The notes: generated by a model not told the origin, from the letters alone. 64,000 nucleotides of DNA from JAFGHJ01 sp964525555 (GCA_964525555.1 CAZGHN010000005.1:1-64000), one strand, 5' to 3'; shown: positions 1 to 10,100, counted from the stretch's first letter. Numbers and translations are program-made.

Positions 1-54
1 AGAGAAGGCGGAAGAACTGTCGGCGCTGGCGTCGTTACTGCGATACAGGAGTAA
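1..54 (+). CDS. tuf: Elongation factor Tu, C-terminal end (partial)
   Basis: Only the last 17 codons and the stop lie in the window. They read REGGRTVGAGVVTAIQE, which matches the conserved end of EF-Tu, where the final beta-barrel carries the GRTVGAGVV signature. EF-Tu delivers aminoacyl-tRNA to the ribosome as a GTP complex. The position directly before rpmG, tRNA-Trp, secE and nusG is the common bacterial arrangement and supports the call. The 5' part is off the window. Confidence 0.93.
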   Translation, partial: REGGRTVGAGVVTAIQE

Positions 55-57
55 AAT

Positions 58-201
58 TTGCATATAATTGTGAAATTAAGTTGTAGTGAGTGTAAGCTTA
101 TTAATTATACAACGCGTAGGGCAAAAGTACAGGGTGGTAAATTGCAGTTGAAAAAATATTGTCCTCGTTGTAAGAAGCATACGCTTCATAAGGAAAAATA
201 G
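58..201 (+). CDS. rpmG: 50S ribosomal protein L33
   Basis: A 47-residue protein too short for routine ORF calling. It begins at a TTG three bases after the tuf stop and reads LHIIVKLSCSECK, then NYTTRRAKVQ and KKYCPRCKKHTLHKE. The two CxxC pairs are the zinc-ribbon cysteines of C+ type L33, and NYTT is the family hallmark. The TTG is the only in-frame start that keeps the conserved N-terminal strand; initiation is probably coupled to tuf. The TAG stop overlaps the first bases of the tRNA-Trp gene. Confidence 0.85.
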   Translation: MHIIVKLSCSECKLINYTTRRAKVQGGKLQLKKYCPRCKKHTLHKEK

Positions 202-273
202 GCCTGTGGCTCAATTGGCTAGAGCACCGGACTCCAAATCCGGGGGTTGGGGGTTCAAGTCCCTCCAGGCCTG
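200..273 (+). tRNA. trnW: tRNA-Trp (anticodon CCA)
   Basis: A complete cloverleaf can be folded by eye. The acceptor stem AGGCCTG (200-206) pairs with CAGGCCT (266-272) and 273 is the discriminator G. The anticodon stem CCGGA/TCCGG encloses loop CTCCAAA with CCA at 234-236, which reads UGG. The T arm has loop TTCAAGT (254-260) with a five-pair stem. The CCA tail is not encoded. It lies between rpmG and secE, as in many bacteria, and must be excised from a tuf-rpmG-secE-nusG transcript. Its first two bases overlap the rpmG stop codon. Confidence 0.95.
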
Positions 274-288
274 CTTATAGGAGATATG

Positions 289-474
289 ATGATAGGAAAG
301 ATAGTAACTTTTTTTAAGGAAGTAAAACAAGAATTGTTCAAAGTCTCGTGGCCGAAAAGCAGAGAAGTTATTGCTTCTACAGGTATTGTCATAGTATTTT
401 CGGCTATACTGTCTTCCGTAATTTGGGTACTCGATCTTTTCTTTTCAAGAGTTTTTATGTTTTTGATGAGATAA
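289..474 (+). CDS. secE: Preprotein translocase subunit SecE
   Basis: A single-span SecE of about 61 residues. SecE clamps SecY in the inner-membrane SecYEG channel. The sequence has the short amphipathic segment FFKEVKQELFKVSWPK (family signature E-L-x-K-V-x-W-P) followed by one hydrophobic helix, roughly residues 28-55. Longer in-frame readings begin inside the tRNA and are excluded. Two adjacent ATGs occur at 286 and 289. The Shine-Dalgarno AGGAG at 279-283 is five bases before the second, so 289 is preferred. nusG follows six bases after the stop. Confidence 0.93.
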   Translation: MIGKIVTFFKEVKQELFKVSWPKSREVIASTGIVIVFSAILSSVIWVLDLFFSRVFMFLMR

Positions 475-480
475 GGCTTT

Positions 481-1017
481 ATGAATTTGAATGCTAAATA
501 TAAGTGGTTTATAGTTCATGTTTTTACAGGACAGGAGAAAAATATCTGTAAATATCTTGAAGAGAATAGAAAGAATAAAAGGATGGAAACCTTGATAGAT
601 AAGATTATCGTTCCTGAGAGAATGATAAAAGTTAGAGATAGGAAAGGCGAAATTAAAAGTAAAGAAAAGAGATTGTATCCGGGTTATATTCTTGTGCATG
701 CAGCAGAAGATGATGCTGTGACGCAACTTATCGCAGAATCTCCAAAGGTGATGGGGTTTCTGGGCAAAAAAGCAGCTCAGCCTATAACGGATGAAGAAGC
801 GGATAAAATTTTGGGTCTTATGGAAACTGTAGAAGAAGTTAGCGACACAAGATTTTTAGAAGGACAGACAATTAGAATAATTGACGGTCCTTTTACCGAT
901 TTTAATGGATCTATAAAAGAGTTAAATAGAGAAAAGGAAAGATTGGTTGTAATGGTTACGGTTTTCGGGAGATCAACACCTGTCGAGTTAAGTTATAGTC
1001 AGGTTGAATTAATTTAG
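481..1017 (+). CDS. nusG: Transcription termination/antitermination factor NusG
   Basis: A 178-residue NusG, the usual size. The NGN domain occupies about residues 8-115 (KWFIVHVFTGQEKN at the front, LYPGYILVHAAEDD in the middle) and binds the RNA polymerase clamp. The KOW domain covers about 122-178 (FLEGQTIRIIDGPFTDFNG). NusG suppresses pausing and can link polymerase to Rho or to ribosomal protein S10. It sits between secE and rplK in the conserved order. No clade-specific insertion is visible. Confidence 0.97.
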   Translation: MNLNAKYKWFIVHVFTGQEKNICKYLEENRKNKRMETLIDKIIVPERMIKVRDRKGEIKSKEKRLYPGYILVHAAEDDAVTQLIAESPKVMGFLGKKAAQPITDEEADKILGLMETVEEVSDTRFLEGQTIRIIDGPFTDFNGSIKELNREKERLVVMVTVFGRSTPVELSYSQVELI

Positions 1018-1027
1018 GAGAGGAAAA

Positions 1028-1462
1028 ATGCCACCAAAAAAAGAAAAGGGACAAATTAAGTTGATGATTCAGGCGGGACAGGCGACTCCTGCACCTCCTG
1101 TTGGCCCAGCCCTTGGCCAATATGGTGTAAACATTGTAGAGTTTTGTACTCAATTTAACGAAAAAAGTAGAAGTAGAGGAAATGATTTGATTCCTGTAGT
1201 TATTACTGTTTATAAGGATAACTCTTTTGATTTTATTATGAAGAATCCTCCTACTTCATTTTTGTTGAAGAGAGCTGCTGGTATAGTAAAGGGTTCGGGA
1301 GAGCCTAATAGGGAGAAAGTCGCGACTGTAACAAAGAAACAAGTAAGAGAAGTTGCAGAATCAAAGAAGGACAGTTTCAATACTGATGATATGGATAAAG
1401 CGATTAAGATTGTGGAGGGCACCGCTCATTCTATGGGGGTATTGGTTGAGGAAGGTGATTGA
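1028..1462 (+). CDS. rplK: 50S ribosomal protein L11
   Basis: A 144-residue L11. The N-terminal domain begins KGQIKLMIQAGQATPAPPVGPALGQ, with the proline-rich hinge, and the C-terminal domain binds the GTPase-associated region of 23S rRNA. An AGGAG (about 1017-1022) lies just before the ATG. The TGA stop shares one base with the rplA ATG, indicating translational coupling. L11 is part of the factor-binding stalk base together with L10 and L7/L12 encoded downstream. Confidence 0.97.
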   Translation: MPPKKEKGQIKLMIQAGQATPAPPVGPALGQYGVNIVEFCTQFNEKSRSRGNDLIPVVITVYKDNSFDFIMKNPPTSFLLKRAAGIVKGSGEPNREKVATVTKKQVREVAESKKDSFNTDDMDKAIKIVEGTAHSMGVLVEEGD

Positions 1463-2166
1463 TGAAAAGAAGTAATAGATATAAGAAGTTAAATTCTTCT
1501 TATTCCAAAGAAACAAAACATGAGGTTGAAGAAGCTTTGAAAAAAATCAAGGAAATGGCTTCAGCAAAATTTGATGAAACAGTTGAAGTTGCTGTAAGAC
1601 TTGGTATCGATCCTAAAAAAGCGGATCAGATGGTCAGAGGTTCCATTTTGCTTCCTCATGGCGCAGGTAAAGAGAAGAAAGTTCTTGCTTTTGTTGAGGG
1701 AGAATTGCAGATAGAAGCGGAGAAGGCAGGAGCTGATTGGGTGGGGGGACAGGATTTCGTTGCAAAAATAGAAAAAGGTTGGCTTGAATGTGATGCTATT
1801 GTGGCTGTTCCGGAAATGATGCCTAAAATAGGAAAACTTGGTAAAATTCTCGGTCCAAGAGGATTGATGCCTACACCTAAAAACGGGACAGTAACGAAAG
1901 ATATCGGACAGGCTGTTAAAGAAATAAAACAAGGAAAAGTTAGTTTTAAGACTGATCAGGGTGGTAATATTCAAGTTCCTATAGGAAAAGCTTCTTTTGA
2001 AGAGAAAAATTTATATGAGAATTTTATTGAATTGATCAAGAAAATATGGGATTTAAAACCCTCATCTGTTGGTGGACAGTACTTGAAAGGAATAACTCTT
2101 TCATCGACTATGGGTCCTGGAATTAAAGTTGATACGGATTATATAAGAAGAGAAATAATATTATAG
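1462..2166 (+). CDS. rplA: 50S ribosomal protein L1
   Basis: A 234-residue L1, which binds 23S rRNA at the E-site stalk and in many bacteria represses its own operon. Family motifs include AVRLGIDPKKADQMVRG near residue 50, GKLGKILGPRGLMPTPK near residue 130, and a C-terminal STMGPGIKVD. The ATG at 1462 overlaps the rplK stop (TGATG). An in-frame TTG three bases earlier is less likely. The N-terminus (KRSNRYKKLNSSYSKE) is typical of L1. Confidence 0.97.
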   Translation: MKRSNRYKKLNSSYSKETKHEVEEALKKIKEMASAKFDETVEVAVRLGIDPKKADQMVRGSILLPHGAGKEKKVLAFVEGELQIEAEKAGADWVGGQDFVAKIEKGWLECDAIVAVPEMMPKIGKLGKILGPRGLMPTPKNGTVTKDIGQAVKEIKQGKVSFKTDQGGNIQVPIGKASFEEKNLYENFIELIKKIWDLKPSSVGGQYLKGITLSSTMGPGIKVDTDYIRREIIL

Positions 2167-2176
2167 GGAGTTGAAG

Positions 2177-2698
2177 ATGGGAATAAAAGAAAATGAGGAA
2201 ATTGTAAAAGAGATTAGCGAAAGATACGAAAGAGCTAATTCTTTATGCTTTACTGGTTTTCTGCGGCTAAAGTCGGTTCAGCTTAATACTCTCCGTAGGG
2301 ATTTAAAGAGAGAAAATGCTGAATTAAAAGTATTTAAGAATACTTTAATAAAAAGAGCTTTGGCTGATGAGATCCAGGGAAGTAATATTGAAGAATTGAT
2401 TGAGGGTCCTACAGCTTTGATTTTTGGTTACGAAGATCCCCTGCGACCTCTTAAAATAATTTCGGATTTTAGAGGGGAAAATGAAGGGCTGGTAATTACC
2501 GGAGGTTTTATTGAGGGTAAGTACTTTGATCTTGAGGCTTTTGGCAAATTAACTTCTATACCTTCAAAGGAAGAACTTTATGGCAAGTTATTGGGTTCTA
2601 TAAATTCTCCGTTGAATAAACTGGTTTTTGTTTTGTCAGGGATAACTAGAAAGTTTGTAATTGCTCTATCTGAGATAGCAAAGCAAAAGGAGGAATGA
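2177..2698 (+). CDS. rplJ: 50S ribosomal protein L10
   Basis: A 173-residue L10, the scaffold on which L7/L12 dimers assemble. The N-terminal half contains the rRNA-binding KVFKNTLIKRAL stretch, and the C-terminal helix that holds L7/L12 ends ALSEIAKQKEE. The ATG at 2177 is chosen over an upstream in-frame TTG because GGAG at 2167-2170 is correctly spaced for it. The stop overlaps the start region of rplL. Confidence 0.96.
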   Translation: MGIKENEEIVKEISERYERANSLCFTGFLRLKSVQLNTLRRDLKRENAELKVFKNTLIKRALADEIQGSNIEELIEGPTALIFGYEDPLRPLKIISDFRGENEGLVITGGFIEGKYFDLEAFGKLTSIPSKEELYGKLLGSINSPLNKLVFVLSGITRKFVIALSEIAKQKEE

Positions 2699-3093
2699 TG
2701 GCAGAAAGTACAAAATTATCCAAAAATGCTGAAAAAGTGATTGATTTAATTGGAGAGATGACGATTCTTGAGCTGAATAGTCTTGTAGAGGCTATGGAAG
2801 AGAAGTTTGGAGTTACTGCTATGGCTCCGGTAGTTCAGGCAGCCGGTGTGATTGCTGGAGAAGCGGGAGCAGCTGAAGAAAAGGCTGAATTCAATGTTGT
2901 TCTAAAATCCTTTGGAGATAGTAAACTTGGCGTTATTAAAGAAGTTAGGTCCTTGCTTTCCTTAGGTCTTAAAGAGGCTAAGGAACTTGTAGAATCAGCT
3001 CCGTCAGTATTGAAGGAAGGTGCTTCTAAGGAAGAAGCAGAGTCAATGAAATCTACAATTGAAAAAGCGGGCGGCGAAGTAGAAGTTAAATAA
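2698..3093 (+). CDS. rplL: 50S ribosomal protein L7/L12
   Basis: A 131-residue stalk protein that recruits translational GTPases. The N-terminal dimerisation helices (about 1-35) lead to an alanine/glycine-rich hinge (AAGVIAGEAGAAEEKAE, about 48-65), then the C-terminal domain with KLGVIKEVRSLLSLGLKEAK. Two tandem ATGs exist. The AAAGGAGG at 2686-2693 is better spaced for the second one at 2698, the same base as the last base of the rplJ stop. The end KAGGEVEVK is typical. Confidence 0.96.
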   Translation: MAESTKLSKNAEKVIDLIGEMTILELNSLVEAMEEKFGVTAMAPVVQAAGVIAGEAGAAEEKAEFNVVLKSFGDSKLGVIKEVRSLLSLGLKEAKELVESAPSVLKEGASKEEAESMKSTIEKAGGEVEVK

Positions 3094-3109
3094 TCGGCAT
3101 TTGAAAGTT

Positions 3110-3126
3110 TTATCTAAGCTAGATAA
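3110..3126 (+). promoter_or_regulatory. Short hairpin in the rplL-rpoB spacer
   Basis: A perfect inverted repeat, TTATCTA-AGC-TAGATAA, gives a seven-pair stem with a three-base loop in the 128-bp gap between rplL and rpoB. No T-run follows it, so it is not a full intrinsic terminator. In other bacteria this gap holds an attenuator or RNase III site that lowers rpoBC expression relative to rplL. A similar role here is inference. Confidence 0.4.
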
Positions 3127-3221
3127 GCATATAAAAAACAAAGATTTCTTAGAGAGTGTGGCAAGAAAACTGTACTTCTTTTTTATATGAGAAGTAAAAT
3201 TTTACAAAAGGAGGTAGTCGG

Positions 3222-6200
3222 TTGACTCCTAAAAGGAAATTTTTTGCTGAAGGGTATAGAATAGCTAATTTGGAAAAGCTGAATTTTTCTCCCCCTAATT
3301 TTTTATCTGTACAGAGGGATTCTTTTGAAAAGTTTATTTTGCAAGAGTATAATGCTGATCCACCGAACCGTCCCGATTTCGGTTTAGAATCGGTTTTCAG
3401 AGAAGTTTTTCCGATAGAAGACATTCATGGTAGGTATAAAATTGAGTATTTGTACTACTATCTTGATGAACCTAAGTATACTCCAGAGCAGGTAAAGGAA
3501 AAAGAACTCACTTATGCAGCCTCTTTGTATGGAAGATTTAGACTAATTGAATATGAAGAGCCTGAAGAGGTTGAATTTGCTGAAGAGATAGAAGATTTTG
3601 AGCCCTTTCGAGAGGTTAAACAATCTATAGAACAGGATGTTTTTCTTGCTAATTTGCCTTTGATGACTGAAAGGGGCGATTTTATCGTTAATGGTGTGGA
3701 AAGGGTTATAATTTCTCAATTACATCGTGCTCCCGGGGTTTACTTCGAAGAAGAACAAGTGGATGAAGTTCGAAGTAAATACAGTGCCCAGATAATTCCA
3801 GATAGGGGTTCTTGGCTGAAATTCAATATAAAGTTAACTGAAGCAATTAAAGTGAATTTGAATGGTAGGCGTAATTTCCCTATTACGATTCTTGTTAAAG
3901 CTCTAGGTTATCTTGAAGATATTAAAAAACTCGAGAAAGAGAAAAGAGAAATAATCGAACATTTAAGAGAAGGAGAATACAATAATAAATATATAGAGCG
4001 TTTGAAAGTAATTAATGAATTGCTTGAAACAGTAGAAGGAAAATGGAATAATGCAGAAAAGATACTTCCTCTTTTCTTTAAAACGGAAAATATAAAACTT
4101 GATAAAAAAGCGATAGGAAGAGTTATCTCTGAAGATATTTTTTCAAAAGAAACCGGAGAGGTTATAATACAAGCAGGTTATAAGATAGATGAAGAAATTC
4201 TCAAAAAGATTAAGGGAGTCAATGTCAACAAGATTAAGGTTTTCTCAGGTATTGAGAAGAAGACAGTTGATTATATTTTAAATGCTTTTAAAAAAGATAA
4301 GACAAAAAATGGTAGAGAAGCAATGCTTGAGATTTACCGTTATCTAAGAGGGACAGATGCTCCTAATTTGAGGATTGCGAAAGATTATTTTTATTCTTCC
4401 TTTTTTGACCCTGCTAGGTTTAATCTTTCTAAAGTCGGAAGGCATGTTTTAAATAGAAAGTTAAAGCAAAATGTTGACGAGAATATTTTATGTCTTGTTT
4501 CAGAGGATTTTATAAACGTTGTTAAAGGATTGATGGAGCTTGCAGATGGAAAAAGAGAAGAAGATGATATAGATCATCTTGGGAATAGGAGGATTAGAAC
4601 TGTAGGAGAGCAGTTGGAAAATCAGTTTCGTGTGGCTCTGCGTAGAATGGCAAAAACTATTACGGAAAGAATGGTCGTTTCGGAAGATGTCGAAATAACT
4701 CCTCAAGAACTGATAAATTCCAGGCAAATTAAAGGGGTTTTAAATTCATTTTTCGCTACCGGTCAACTTTCACAGTTTCTTGATCAGACAAATCCACTGG
4801 CTGAACTTACAAATAAGAGACGATTGTCTGCTCTTGGTCCGGGTGGGCTTACAAGAGATACCGCAGGTTTTGCCGTAAGGGACGTACATTATTCCCATTA
4901 CGGGCGCATTTGTCCAATTGAAACACCTGAAGGACCAAATATAGGACTTATAACATCACTTGCTTCAATCTCAAGAATAGATGAGGATGGTTTTATTGAG
5001 ACTCCTTACAGAAAAGTTAAAAATGGTGTTATAACTGACGATGTTGAATATTTAAATGTAAATGAAGAAGATAAATATACCATAGCTCCGGCAAATCTAG
5101 AAGTAGATAAGAAGGGTAAGATTATAAACGATTACGTTATGGCAAGAAGAAGAGATACTTATCCTTTTATAAAAAGAGAAGAAGTTGATTATATAGATCT
5201 TGTTCCGCAACAGCTTGTTTCAGTCTCTTCGTCTCTGATTCCTTTTTTAGAACATGATGATGCAAATAGGGCTTTAATGGGGTCAAACATGCAGAGGCAA
5301 GCAGTCCCTCTTATAAGACCTGAGGCACCTCTTGTTGGAACTGGAATTGAGGGTAAAGTTGCTAGAGACTCTGGTGCGGTGATCCTTGCAAAAAGAGACG
5401 GAATTGTTCATAAAGTAACAGCTGATGAAGTATGGATAAAAACCAAAGGAACTTACTCGGTAGACCCGTATGATGTTTATCGTCTTAGGAAGTTTGAAAG
5501 AACTAATCAGGATACTTGTGTTAATCAAAAGCCTATAGTTAATAAAGGTGATGAGATAAGAAAGGGGGATATTATAGCCGATGGTGGAGCGACTTGTGAC
5601 GGGGAGCTAGCACTTGGCCAGAATGTATTAGTTGCTTTGATACCCTATTTTGGTTGGAACTATGAGGATGCAATTGTAGTCTCTGAAAGACTTTTGAAAG
5701 AAGATGTTTTCTCATCTTATCATATTGAGGAATATACTTGCGAGGTAAGAGATACGAAGTTAGGTTCAGAAGAAACTACCAGAGAAATTCCCAATGTTTC
5801 CGAGGAAAGTGCATCTAATCTTGATAAGGAAGGTGTGGTAAGAATTGGTGCGAAGATTAAAGAAGGCGATATCCTCGTTGGCAAGATTTCTCCTAAGGGA
5901 GAGACAGAATTGACTCCTGAGGAAAAACTTTTAAGGGCTATTTTCGGTAAAAAGGCTGAAGATGTTAAAGATACTTCTTTAAGAGTTCCCTCGGATGTTC
6001 ATGGAGTAGTTATTGGTACCATTATTCTTGAAAGGAATGCACGTAAAGCTAATGTAGATAAGGTCTTGGAGGAATATCAGAACAGAATACAAGAGCTGAA
6101 AAAGAGAAAAGTTTCTGTCGTGACCGAGGAACTTCTTGGTAAGAAAGCCAGAGATTCTATATTTTTAAAACCGAAAAGAGGAAAAAAACAGAAATTATTG

Positions 6201-7139
6201 GTCAGAAAAAATCAGATAATAAAGGATAGGCATTTAGCAGAATTGGAAAGGTGGGTAGATTTGAAAGTCTGTCCTAAAATGAAAGATTTTATTGAAAAAA
6301 TAGACTTGCTTATTAGTAAGACAGAAAAAGATATGGAAAACGCTCTTAAGGTTGCCGAAAGAGGGGACGAGTTAGCCGCGGGTGTTAATAAAATGATTAA
6401 AGTTTATATTGGTCAAAGGAGGAGAGTCTCTATAGGAGATAAAGTTTCCGGAAGACACGGTAATAAAGGTGTTATTGCCGCTGTTGTGCCGGAAGAAGAT
6501 ATGCCTTTCATGGAGGATGGTACTCCTGTGGATGTAGTACTTAATCCGTTGGGTGTTCCTTCAAGAATGAATGTGGGCCAAATTCTCGAGACTCATCTTG
6601 GTTGGGCCGCCGAAAAACTGAATATGAAAGTAGGGAGTCCTATTTTCGAAGGAGTCTCTATAGAGAAAATTAAAGAACTTTTGAAAAAAGCGAATCTTCC
6701 TCAAGAAGGGAAAGTATCTCTTTATGATGGACGTACCGGAGAACCTTTTGACCAGAAAATAACAGTAGGTTATATGTATTTGATGAAATTGTATCATATG
6801 ATAGAAGATAAGCACCATGCCAGAGCTACAGGCCCCTATTCTTTGATTACTCAGCAGCCATTGGGCGGAAAAGCTCAGTATGGTGGTCAGAGATTTGGTG
6901 AAATGGAGGTATGGGCTTTAGAGGGATATGGGGCTGCGCACACTTTGCAGGAAATGCTAACTATAAAATCTGATGATGTAGAGGGAAGGAACAAGGCTTA
7001 CGAGGCAATAGTAAAAGGAGATCCTCCCCCGGAACCCGGATTACCCACTTCTTTTGATGTACTTGTAAAAGAATTAAGAGGTTTAGCTTTGAATGTTGAG
7101 CTTCTTAAAGACGGCGAGGAGGAGAAGTATGAAATTTAA
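3222..7139 (+). CDS. rpoB: RNA polymerase subunit beta
   Basis: A 1305-residue beta subunit. The start is TTG at 3222, seven bases after AAAGGAGGT (3207-3214). Visible landmarks are the rifampicin-binding region around residues 512-540 (GQLSQFLDQTNPLAELTNKR), LGPGGLTRDTAGFAVRDVH, IETPEGPNIGLI, and the catalytic-region GDKVSGRHGNKGV. The C-terminus has EGYGAAHTLQEML. The rifampicin pocket carries Asn at residue 531, where E. coli has His526. The gene overlaps rpoC by 11 bases and is probably translationally coupled to it. Confidence 0.98.
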   Translation: MTPKRKFFAEGYRIANLEKLNFSPPNFLSVQRDSFEKFILQEYNADPPNRPDFGLESVFREVFPIEDIHGRYKIEYLYYYLDEPKYTPEQVKEKELTYAASLYGRFRLIEYEEPEEVEFAEEIEDFEPFREVKQSIEQDVFLANLPLMTERGDFIVNGVERVIISQLHRAPGVYFEEEQVDEVRSKYSAQIIPDRGSWLKFNIKLTEAIKVNLNGRRNFPITILVKALGYLEDIKKLEKEKREIIEHLREGEYNNKYIERLKVINELLETVEGKWNNAEKILPLFFKTENIKLDKKAIGRVISEDIFSKETGEVIIQAGYKIDEEILKKIKGVNVNKIKVFSGIEKKTVDYILNAFKKDKTKNGREAMLEIYRYLRGTDAPNLRIAKDYFYSSFFDPARFNLSKVGRHVLNRKLKQNVDENILCLVSEDFINVVKGLMELADGKREEDDIDHLGNRRIRTVGEQLENQFRVALRRMAKTITERMVVSEDVEITPQELINSRQIKGVLNSFFATGQLSQFLDQTNPLAELTNKRRLSALGPGGLTRDTAGFAVRDVHYSHYGRICPIETPEGPNIGLITSLASISRIDEDGFIETPYRKVKNGVITDDVEYLNVNEEDKYTIAPANLEVDKKGKIINDYVMARRRDTYPFIKREEVDYIDLVPQQLVSVSSSLIPFLEHDDANRALMGSNMQRQAVPLIRPEAPLVGTGIEGKVARDSGAVILAKRDGIVHKVTADEVWIKTKGTYSVDPYDVYRLRKFERTNQDTCVNQKPIVNKGDEIRKGDIIADGGATCDGELALGQNVLVALIPYFGWNYEDAIVVSERLLKEDVFSSYHIEEYTCEVRDTKLGSEETTREIPNVSEESASNLDKEGVVRIGAKIKEGDILVGKISPKGETELTPEEKLLRAIFGKKAEDVKDTSLRVPSDVHGVVIGTIILERNARKANVDKVLEEYQNRIQELKKRKVSVVTEELLGKKARDSIFLKPKRGKKQKLLVRKNQIIKDRHLAELERWVDLKVCPKMKDFIEKIDLLISKTEKDMENALKVAERGDELAAGVNKMIKVYIGQRRRVSIGDKVSGRHGNKGVIAAVVPEEDMPFMEDGTPVDVVLNPLGVPSRMNVGQILETHLGWAAEKLNMKVGSPIFEGVSIEKIKELLKKANLPQEGKVSLYDGRTGEPFDQKITVGYMYLMKLYHMIEDKHHARATGPYSLITQQPLGGKAQYGGQRFGEMEVWALEGYGAAHTLQEMLTIKSDDVEGRNKAYEAIVKGDPPPEPGLPTSFDVLVKELRGLALNVELLKDGEEEKYEI

Positions 7140-10100
7140 TGAAGGCAGATTTAAAGAAGGATTACCCAAGCATTTTAATCTTATAAGATTTTCCCTTGCT
7201 TATCCGGAGAAAATTTTATCATGGTCTCATGGAGAGGTAAAAAAAGCTGAGACAATAAATTATAGAACTCAGAAACCTGAGATGGGTGGACTTTTCTGTG
7301 AGAGAATTTTTGGTCCGGTTAAAGACTATGAATGTAATTGCGGTAAATACAAGGGTCCAAAATATAAAGGACATATATGTGAAAGATGTAAGGTTGAGGT
7401 TACAAAGTCCAGTGTAAGAAGGGAAAGGATGGGTCATATTGAGTTGGCGGTTCCCGTAGTTCACATTTGGTACTATAAGGTTAATCCAAGCATCATTGGT
7501 AAATTGCTTGAGTTAAAAAAGATACAGCTTCAAAGGATATTATATTATGAATCGTATATTGTTATTGATCCCGGTGATGCTCCTCTAAAGAAAGGGCAGG
7601 TTATTTCTAATGAGAAGTATGTTGGATTGAAAGAAAAATATAAGGGAGCCTTTACTGCAAAAATGGGAGGGGATGGGATTTATGAACTCCTTAAAGAATT
7701 AGATCTTGCTAAAATGTCCAAGGATTTGAAAGTAGAGATAAAGGCCGTCGGATCAAAACATAGGAAAAAAAGATTGTTACAGAAACTTGCAATAGTTGAG
7801 GCGTTTCTCAAATCAGGTAATAAGCCTGAGTGGATGGTGCTTAGAGTTTTACCGGTTATTCCACCTGATGTTAGGCCGCTTGTTCCGCTTGAGGGAGGAG
7901 TTTTTGCCACTTCTGATGTTAATGATCTCTACCGGAGAGTTATCACTAGAAATAACAGGCTTAAAAATTTGATAGAAATTGATGCCCCTCCTACAATACT
8001 TAGAAACGAAATGAGAATGCTTCAGGAATCAGTTGATGCCTTGCTGGATAATTCAAGGTTAAGTCGTTCTATAACAGGTAGAGGAAATAGACCCCTTAAG
8101 TCGATAACCGATTCTTTAAAAGGAAAGAAAGGAAGGTTTAGAAGAAATCTCTTGGGTAAGAGAGTCGATTATTCAGGAAGATCAGTTATTACAGTAGACC
8201 CCACTCTAAAATTATATGAATGTGGTTTGCCGAAAAAAATGGCTAAAGAGCTTTTTAAGCCCTTTATCATTAGAAAATTAGAAGAATCGGGAGTTGTTGA
8301 TTCTATAAGGCAAGCAAGAAAAGTATTAGAAGCAAATGATCCAAAGGCGTGGGATTTATTGGAAGAAGTTGTAGATGGATATCCGATTCTCCTGAATCGT
8401 GCGCCTACTTTGCATAGGGTTTCCATTCAGGCGTTCATTCCTAAGCTTGTAGAAGGGAATGCAATACGTATTCATCCTATGGTTTGTCCGCCCTTTAATG
8501 CTGATTTTGATGGAGATCAGATGGCGGTTCACGTACCTTTATCTTCTTATGCACAGTTAGAAAGCTATTTTCTTATGATTTCCTCTAGAAATATTCTTTC
8601 TCCTGCTAACGGGGTACCTTTAATGGTCCCTACGCAGGATATAGTCATTGGAGTTTATTATCTTACGCAGGAACATTACGGTGAAAAGAAAATAGAACAT
8701 TTCTTTGGAAGTATTGAAGAAGTAATTTGCGCTTATGAAGAGAAAATAGTAGAACTCCATGATTGGATTAAAATAATGTATAAGGATGAATGGCTTGAGA
8801 CTACTGTTGGTAGAGCAATCTTTAATGAGATAGTTCCAGAACCTCTCAGGTGGGTTAATAAGCCTTTGGAGAGTAAAGAATTAAAGAGTCTAATATTGAG
8901 ATGCTATAAAAAGCTTGGTATGGATGAAACAGCTGAATTTCTTGATGAAATTAAAGAACTTGGATTTGAATATGCAACTCGTTCGGGCCTAACTATTGGT
9001 CTTAGTGACATGATAATTCCAGAAGAAAGAGAAGAGGTTATAGAAGATGCTCAAAAGAAAGTTCAGGAAGCGGAAAAGCAACATAAGGTTTTAGGAGTTA
9101 TAACTGAAGGTGAGCGTTATAATAAAATTATTGATACGTGGACTAGGGCTACGGAAATAATTGAAAAAGATATAGAAAAGGCATTGATGCTTGATAGAGA
9201 TGGTTTCAATCCTATTCATATGATGAGTAGATCTGGTGCAAGAGGTAACATGGATCAAATAAGACAGCTTTGCGGTCTACGTGGACTGATGGCAAAACCT
9301 CAGAAAAAACTATCTTCTCAGGCTATTATTGAAACTCCTATACTTCATTCCTTTAAAGAAGGATTGAACGAAATGGAATATTTTATTTCTTCGCATGGTG
9401 CAAGGAAAGGACTGACCGATACTGCTTTAAAAACAGCAGAAGCGGGTTACTTAACCCGAAGATTGGTTGATGTTGCTCAAGGGGTTGTTGTTTCTGAAGA
9501 AGATTGCGGTACGGTCATGGGGGTTGATGTTTCTGCTCTTATTGAGGGAGGAAAGATTGTTGAATCTTTATTCGACAGAATTGAAGGTTCTTATACTGCT
9601 GATGATGTTATTCATCCCCTAACAGGTGAAATTATTGTCCAGGCAGGTGAGTGGATTGATGAAGATAAAGGTAGAGAAATAGAGGAAGCAGGTGTGGAAT
9701 TTGTCAGAATCCGTTCAGTCCTTACATGTGAATCAGAAACAGGTATTTGCCAGAGATGTTACGGAAGAGACCTATCAACCGGAAAATTGGTTCAGATTGG
9801 AACTGCGGTTGGTGTTATCGCAGCTCAATCTATTGGAGAGCCTGGTACGCAGTTAACTTTGAGGACTTTCCATGTTGGTGGAATAGCGTCAGGTGAAGCA
9901 GCTGAATCCTACCAGAAATCACCCAAAGACGGGAAAGTTAAATTTGCTAAAGATTTGTTTTATAAAGATGTCAAGGGAAAACCAATGGTTGTTCTTTCAA
10001 GAAATTCTGCTCTTTATTTAACTCACGGTGAAGGAAAATTAAAGTACAAAATTCCCTATGGCTCAATACTTAAAGTTAATGATGGAGCCGAAGTAAAGAA

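Noticed and set aside
1561..1974. A 137-codon minus-strand frame over rplA
   Set aside because: It is antisense to a clear L1 gene and has no recognisable features.
3181..3206. ACTTCT...AGAAGT as an intrinsic terminator before rpoB
   Set aside because: The stem is only six A/T-rich pairs and would block rpoB from its own operon.
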